Below, piece after piece: positions 58,617 to 64,000 of a DNA stretch of 64,000 bases (positions are counted from its first letter, which is position 1; the number at the start of each line of letters is the position of its first letter). The position numbers and the translations under genes were made by a program. The notes under the pieces were generated by a model, which was not told where the DNA came from, ran no database searches, and saw only the letters and a program-made list of their open reading frames with translations. This DNA is from Iris pallida (taxonomy: Eukaryota; Streptophyta; Magnoliopsida; Asparagales; Iridaceae): assembly GCA_029216955.1 (NCBI GenBank), contig JANAVB010023996.1, positions 15,858,043-15,922,042 of the forward strand, in the 5' to 3' direction.

Positions 58617-61439
58617 TGTAATGCCTGTTGTCCGTATTATGTATTTTTAGAATACGTGTACGTATTTTTTTCTGTATTGCATGATTCCTTGTTTAGCTTG
58701 CATCTTGGCTTGGTTATTTCTTGGCTTGGTTCGGTTTTCTTTGGTCTATCATGGACCAAGGGTGAACCCCCTACCTACCACCACCATTCATATTTATATT
58801 CCCTTCTCCTTTCTCTCTCTTCATTTATTATCTTCTTCTTCCTCATTTACTTCCTTACCTACCAGAGAGAGGAGAGAGAGGTCTAGGCAAGTGCAACTTG
58901 CTTCATGGAGGAACTCCAATTTTATTACTTCATTCTCTTCCTTACTACATTCTAAAGCACTTTAGTACTTGGCATTTTCACTTTCCATGGCTAGATTCTT
59001 GTAGATCTATATTTATATTATTTTCGGATTTTTTGGGTTTTGATCTATCTAATCTTGTTGTTTCTGAATTTTGGTGGTTCCATGTGGTAGAGAATTTTGT
59101 TCTACCCCATTTTGACCTATGGAAGTTCGGATTTGGACTCCGGATGATAGAGTTATGCAGCTTAGAAGCCATGGCTTATGGTGTACTTCTTCTCAGAAAT
59201 TTGGAGAAGAAGCACAGTCTCGAGCCGTATGGTAGCACTTGATCGCATGAACATTCATACGGCAAGTCAGTTCCATCCGCATGCGCTATTGCCTTGACTT
59301 GACCGTATGACAAGTTCATGCGGCAAGTATTCCTTCTTAACCGTATGACGGAGCTTTCCAGTCCAGCCGAATGGGACTCCGTCCACCTTGAGCCGCATGA
59401 ACTCAACACTCGCGAGCCGCATAGACCGCAGCCTCCCAGCCGTATGAGTTTGCTTCCCTTGACCGCATATGTCTTGCCTTTTTTGGCCGCATGACTGACT
59501 GGATTTCTGAGCCGCATATGCATCAGCACCCTTGGCCGCATGAGGCTGAGTTCCTTATCAGCCGCATATGCTCCCTTTACTCCTTGCCGCATAAGCAGCC
59601 CCGTTGTCTTAGCCGCATGGGCTTCTACTAAGCCGGATGCACCTTCTTCTATACCCAGCCGTATGATACTATACTTCCCAGCCGCATGGACCCGAACTCC
59701 TTCTTAGCCGCATGGGCTTTTTTCTTATCAGCCGCATGTGCCTGACCCCATCCAGCCGCAAGGGTTGTTCTCCTCCCAACCACATGTGATCATTCCTGGC
59801 CGTATATGCATTAGCCGCATGGCTCTTCTATAGCCCTGAATATTGATATTTTATTAGATATTTTACGTCCATTTTATATCCTTACGCCTTTTGTCATGAA
59901 CTTGATAATCATGGATTTATTTAAGATGTTTGGAAATGATACCTGAGCATGACACGATAGTGACCCGTAGGGGTGCACTCTTGACAAGTAAACCTGGAAT
60001 GACCTGATAGTGGCCTGTCGCGGCGCACTCCTGACCAGTAAACTGGACAAGTTAAACCTGACATGATATATTTTGATAAGCTGTTGCGACGGCTACCTGA
60101 CATGACATGACATGTATAAATAACCTGGACACCGTGGGCGATTGTGCTTGTACAAATAATCCAGTCCTGTCTTGCATCATGTCTAGGAGGGGACTCCTGA
60201 GTACCACGGTCAGGAGTACCTACTGAAATCGACTAAGGTAAATAACTAAATTAATACATTAGTCATGAAGAGATCTTCCAGCTACAGGCAATCCCGTTAC
60301 CTGGGTACGCCTTGGGATCTGTAGCCTGCCGTCGAGTAGGGTACATTTTCAGCACACTGTCATGTGTTGCACCCTTCAAGCTACCTAAGGGTATATGCGT
60401 TTTTTGGACGATGTACCCACCTGAATTCAACTCTAATCTTTCAATCCGGGTAACCTGGATGGTCTGCAGGGCTTGTGGCTGTGGAATAATCTCACTGCAT
60501 CTTGTTAGTAATTAGACTTGTGACAACCCTAGTTAGTTAAAGTATCAAGCCGTAATTCTTGCTTGGCCGTGAAATGATTGGATGGAGTCTAACCAGTCTA
60601 GTCTTGCCCTGATCCTGTTCCAGATTACTACACGACCTGGATGCTTGTATTTATTTTACCGATAAATGGTGAGAATTCCAAGTTCTGTTCAGACGAAGGG
60701 TTACAACCCCGGTCCTTGTTTGGTTTACGGGTTGTAACCTGGTTATCTGAATAGTTCTATGGTCATCTCGTCGTATATCATCCTGAGGTATTTTCTTTAT
60801 TTCCAGTTTTTAGCTTATTTATACTCTTGTGCTGATTGCTGGATTTAGTTTCTAAGTAAAGCTTCCTTTGTGGCACTTGCTCTTTCTGGGGTCTGACCCA
60901 GCTGGTTTTGTGTGGCCAGATTTTGGAGCAGCACCAGAGGATCTACCGACTTTCCAGCCAGATGGTGGCCACTAGACGGAACCCTGGCAATGAGTGGGTT
61001 TATTTTTGATCTCCCACTTTATTGTAAAAATATTCTTTTGAGGCGTTTAGCCGGCGAGCACCTGTTTAGCTCGATTGCAATTACTTACTGTCTGCCTACG
61101 GGCTATAACATGATTAACAGATCCTAGGGTTGATCATGTATGACTAAACTCTTGCTAGTCCTAACATTTTGTAACGACTAGCTTCATGATCAGCTGAATA
61201 TGTAATATTTGGGACGCCTTATTATTATATATTTAATGACCATACATCTTGTAACATTTACTTAATTGCTTGTGATTGAGACACTAGGCTTGTTCATGAC
61301 CATAGGAGACTGTTGGCTTATAGTAAACCCTCATGTATCTAGACAGCCGTGACCGTATAGCGAGATGGATTCCATTTCAATATACGTAGCTGGCTATGTC
61401 TGCCCCCGCTCTCCAGTATTTTGGTTCTGGGGCGTGACA
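58617..61439 (+). mobile_element. Solo LTR (2.8 kb) inside the Sirevirus RT
   Basis: Perfect target duplication AGTAT at 58612-58616 and 61440-61444. Ends TGTAATGCC...TTCTGGGGCGTGACA. There is no internal region, so it results from LTR-LTR recombination. The 3' half matches the LTR of the 45275-52873 element block by block (GTATCAAGCCGTAAT, GTTTAGC motifs, the CTGTTGGCTT block, TATACGTAGCTGGC), so it is a divergent member of that family. TATA-like TATTTATATT at 58791. A GCCGCATG array occupies 59225-59830. Confidence 0.93.
59225..59830 (+). repeat. GCCGCATG array in the solo LTR
   Basis: About 22-24 copies of GCCGCATG or variants (GCCGTATG, ACCGCATA, GCCGCATA) are spaced irregularly by 15-30 bases, mostly about 25. 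The bases between cores are not conserved. The core is the reverse complement of CATGCGGC, the unit of the Tat U3 array. It lies downstream of the TATA-like site, so it is in transcribed LTR sequence. Confidence 0.85.
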
Positions 61440-61985
61440 AGTATCATCCACGTAAATTTGTACTAAGAGAATAGTGTCTTTGAAAGATTTTATAAAAAGT
61501 GTAGTATCAACTTTCCCTTTTGAAAAACCTTTTTCAAGCAAGAAATTGCTTAGCCGTTCATACCAAGCTCTAGGGGCTTGTTTGAGGCCATATAGCGCTT
61601 TCTTGAGCTTGAAAACATTGCCAAGAAATTTGTGATTTTCAAAACCAGGGGGTTATTTTACAAAAACTTCCTCCTTAATAAGTCCATTCAAGAAAGCACT
61701 TTTAACATCCATTTGAAACAATTTAAAACTTTGAAAGTTAGCAAATGCACAAAGCATCCGTATGGATTCTAATCTCGCAACAAGAGCATACGTCTCATCG
61801 TAGTCGATACCTTCCTCTTGGTTGTATCCTTGAGCTACTAGACGAGCTTTGTTGCGTATAACTGAACCATCTTCATTTACTTTGTTTCGAAAAACCCATT
61901 TAGTACCATTAATCGAGTGATTTACCGGCCTAGGAACAAGTTTCCAAACTTGGCTCCTCTCGAATTGGTTGAGTTCTTCTTGCAT
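61440..61985 (-). pseudogene. Sirevirus reverse transcriptase, N-terminal part
   Basis: On the minus strand: MQEELNQFERSQVWKLVPRP, KWVFRNKVNEDGSVIRNKAR, LVAQGYNQEEGIDYDETYA and LFQMDVKSAFLNGLIKEEVF. A stop falls after VFVK (61653), then FKLKKALYGLKQAPRAWYE and the catalytic YVDD at 61454-61443. The solo LTR sits one codon after YVDD (Thr, then the insertion). Upstream (61986-62324) is the linker from integrase, with stops. Confidence 0.9.
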
Positions 61986-62324
61986 GGCAGAAATTCAAAA
62001 TTCATCATTAAAAGCTTCTACAATGTTTTTTGGCTCAATTTGTGAAATAAAGGCAGTACTAGCAATGGAGTGTCTTATTGATGATCTAGTACTTACTCCA
62101 CGTGAAATATCGCCTATAACCAAATTTTCTAGATGTGACGGCTTGAAAAAATTTTTCTATGGCAAGCCCTCCAGAGAATTGGTTTCAGTGGTTATGTTCA
62201 TTGGAGTAGAAGTTGATGGTTCAACATTATCATCAAGAGTAGCTGCTGCACTGCTATCCTCATCAAAAGTCATATTTGTAGACTCTTCCACAATTAATGA
62301 GCGTTTGTTGAACACTCTATATGC
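61986..62324 (-). pseudogene. Integrase-RT linker of the Sirevirus
   Basis: Degenerate minus-strand linker with multiple stops and no domain. The family's linker is variable, so little more can be said. Confidence 0.5.
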
Positions 62325-63110
62325 CTAACTCTTGGCCGCATAGCCAAGAAATATACCATCGTCAGCTTTGGCATTAAATTTGCCTAAGTTGTCTTTGGTG
62401 TTAAGGATAAAACATCTACAACCAAAAACACGAAAATATGAAACGTTTGGAGTTCTTCCAAACCAAAGCTTATAGGGTGTTTTCTTCATAATAAGACGAA
62501 TTAGAACCCTATTTAAAATATGGCACGCTGTACTGACAGCTTCAGCCCAAAAATATTTCGGAAGAGAGAATTTATTTAACATGACTCTAGCCATATCGCC
62601 AAGAGTCCTACTCTTCCGCTCCACAACACCATTTTGTTGAGGAGTTCTTGGACAAGAAAACTCATGATTAAAACCATTTAAATCACAAAACTTTTCAAAA
62701 TTAGTATTTTCGAATTCGCCTCCATGATCACTTCGGATTCGAGTAATCATGTAGCATTTTTCGTTTTGAACCTTTGTAGCAAAAATTTTGAAAACGAAAA
62801 TGGTATCACTTTTGTTTGTAAGAAAGAAAACCCAAGTAAATCTCGAAAAGTCATCTACTATAACAAAAGCGTAGAATTTTCCACCAAGGCTGGCTACTCT
62901 ACTAGGACCAAATAATCCATATGAAGTAATTGCAAGGGTCTAGTAGTACTTACAGAGTTTATGGAATGAAATGAGGACTTGGTTGCCTTATTCAACTCAT
63001 ATTCGGCACAAACAGTGTCATTTTTGAATGTGATGTCGGGCAAGCCTCTAACTAGCTTCTTAGTCGATAGCCTGGATATAGTATCCATATTGGCATGACC
63101 AAGACGCTGG
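62325..63110 (-). pseudogene. Sirevirus integrase
   Basis: The zinc-finger half: RLGHANMDTISRLSTKKLVR, then VCAEYELNKATKSSFHS, where the expected second cysteine (CxxC) is replaced by Tyr. A broken stretch (62760-62890) where the first catalytic Asp should lie is full of shifts. The later core is clear: ITRIRSDHGGEFENTNFEKF (second Asp present), CPRTPQQNGVVERKSRTLGD (Glu present), YKLWFGRTPNVSYFRVFGCR and DGIFLGY. It would insert cDNA into chromosomes in an intact copy. Disabled by stops and frameshifts. Confidence 0.9.
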
Positions 63111-63112
63111 TG

Positions 63113-63538
63113 CTACAGTAATCTTTCATCCTTGTGAGCATAGAGACATCTTTCTGTACTGTTAGTGTCTCTAGATAGATAGAAAATATAAATATTATCC
63201 TCTCTTATCCCTTCAAAAGCAATGTCTCCTGTTGACCTATCATAAATAAAGCATTTATTTTGTCCAAAGTTAATATCATACCCATGATCAGCAAGATGAC
63301 TTATGCTGAGCAGGTTATGCTTTAACTCGGTCACTAGGCAGACATCCTTTATTACAGAAGAAGGAGGATGACCTATAGTACCATTACCAATGATATACCC
63401 TTTAAGATTGTTGCCGAAGGATACATACCCTTCCCTCTTCATCGATAGTGATGCGAAAAGATTTGCGTCTCCCGTTATATGTTGCGAGCATCTACTATCG
63501 AGAATCCACTTACTCTTAGTTGAGGAGGGAAGGTCCAC
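63113..63538 (-). pseudogene. Sirevirus protease
   Basis: The frame is open. WILDSRCSQHITGDANLFAS contains the protease active site with Gly replaced by Arg (DSG to DSR), so it is probably inactive. Then YIIGNGTIGHPPSSVIKDVC and LKHNLLSISHLADHGYDINF, as in Sireviruses. It ends in a stop just before the integrase zinc finger. Confidence 0.88.
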
Positions 63539-64000
63539 CTACATCAAGAGTAGATGTGACCTTTGGTACCCAAGTTCTTAAGGGTCCTAAAAAGTTAGTT
63601 TTCGGCAACCATACATATATGTTTCTATCTACTAATCTCCTAACTCTACATTGTGGTGAAATGTGTCCATGTAATCTATAATAAGTACAAATAGCATTCC
63701 TATTTATGTTAGGAACATGTTGATGATGTCTATATGTAGAGTGATGTGGAGTAGCATGGTGATGATGTCTATATGTAGAGTGATGTGGAGTAGCATGGTG
63801 ATGATATGTCATATGAGAATTATTTCTATGTGCATGTGGTTTGTGTGCTTTATGAAAGTGGGTATAGATATAAGCATGATTTTGTGCTGTAGGTGGATGA
63901 CATGGTTGACTAGAATGAGCAGTGTCATGCTTTGTGAGTCTCTCATCTGATTGGGTTTGAGGTTGAGCAACCTGTTTTCCCAATCTAGCCTCTAATTTCT
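63516..64000 (-). pseudogene. Sirevirus gag C-terminal part with His-rich repeat
   Basis: Minus-strand frame with a His/Pro/Thr-rich low-complexity segment, then CTYYRLHGHISPQCRV, a zinc knuckle whose second Cys is Tyr, then NIYVWLPKTNFLGPLRTWVP, which matches the Sirevirus spacer between gag and protease. It continues past the window edge. Confidence 0.8.
63718..63800 (-). repeat. 39-bp tandem duplication encoding a His-rich unit
   Basis: Two near-identical 39-bp units on the + strand (TGATGATGTCTATATGTAGA and onwards), coding on the minus strand for HHHHATPHHSTYR twice. Confidence 0.9.

Larger units (their letters stand above)
54344..64000 (-). mobile_element. Sirevirus (Ty1/copia, SIRE/Maximus group), truncated by the window edge
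   Basis: A minus-strand element. Seen here are its 3' LTR, PPT, envelope-like region, RNase H, split reverse transcriptase, integrase, protease and the end of gag. The 5' LTR and most of gag lie beyond 64000. The lineage is inferred from the polypeptide motifs (HLLSISHL-type protease, NTSAINLTKNPI RNase H), a GGGGGAGATTGTTGACAC PPT junction, and an extra ORF after pol. It landed in the U3 of the Tat 3' LTR; the left TSD would be AATAA (54339-54343), but its partner is outside the window. Confidence 0.85.

Noticed and set aside
59225..59830. CRISPR-like appearance of the GCCGCATG array
   Set aside because: The repeat core is only 8 bp, spacers are irregular and the context is a plant LTR.

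Overview
The window is plant nuclear DNA made almost entirely of LTR retrotransposons nested inside one another. I see no host gene, tRNA, rRNA, CRISPR array or prokaryotic feature. The plant assignment rests on the element types: a Tat-lineage Ty3/gypsy element, Del/Tekay-like Ty3/gypsy elements, a Sirevirus and a second Ty1/copia element. Families with 3-5 kb LTRs and dense nesting suggest a large angiosperm genome. I cannot name the species.

Layout. The oldest layer is a Tat-type Ty3/gypsy element on the + strand. It has a broken 5' LTR (6004-6542), primer binding site (6546-6563), gag (6671-9773), protease (about 10094-10788) and a reverse transcriptase that stops in its N-terminal half (11968-12525). 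A hairpin-rich tandem repeat follows (12526-13345). A long antisense (minus-strand) gene with a plant-mobile-domain-like region and at least three intron-like segments is now split over 13491-13794, 42707-45274 and 52874-53888. The U3 of the 3' LTR is at about 53933-54343.

Later elements landed in this one. (1) The 5' U3 was hit by an LTR element (remnant 5175-6003), itself hit by an LTR of about 4.9 kb (288-5174). (2) A Ty1/copia element (13795-42706) entered the antisense gene. It was then hit by a minus-strand Tekay-like element with 4.6-4.8 kb LTRs (16890-28607, TSD TGTAT) and a plus-strand one with 4.0 kb LTRs (29440-38741, TSD AGTTC). (3) Another Tekay-like element (45275-52873, TSD GTCCC) entered the antisense gene. 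(4) A minus-strand Sirevirus (54344 to beyond 64000) entered the Tat 3' U3; its reverse transcriptase is split just after YVDD by a 2.8 kb solo LTR (58617-61439, TSD AGTAT).

How the parts relate. The three Tekay-like insertions have giant LTRs and tiny internal regions (2265, 1243 and 983 bp) with at most a gag remnant, so they could only have moved with proteins from a relative. All the protein-coding elements carry stops, frameshifts or lost catalytic residues. None looks autonomous now.

Most interesting: the apparently spliced antisense gene; dense arrays of a 7-base core, ATGCGGC, in the Tat U3, in the Tat gag coding repeats and (reverse complement) in the unrelated solo LTR; a GC-rich segment of about 1.2 kb inside an AT-rich LTR; the 200-bp hairpin tandem; and repeated polypurine-tract/LTR-junction sequence in the copia element.
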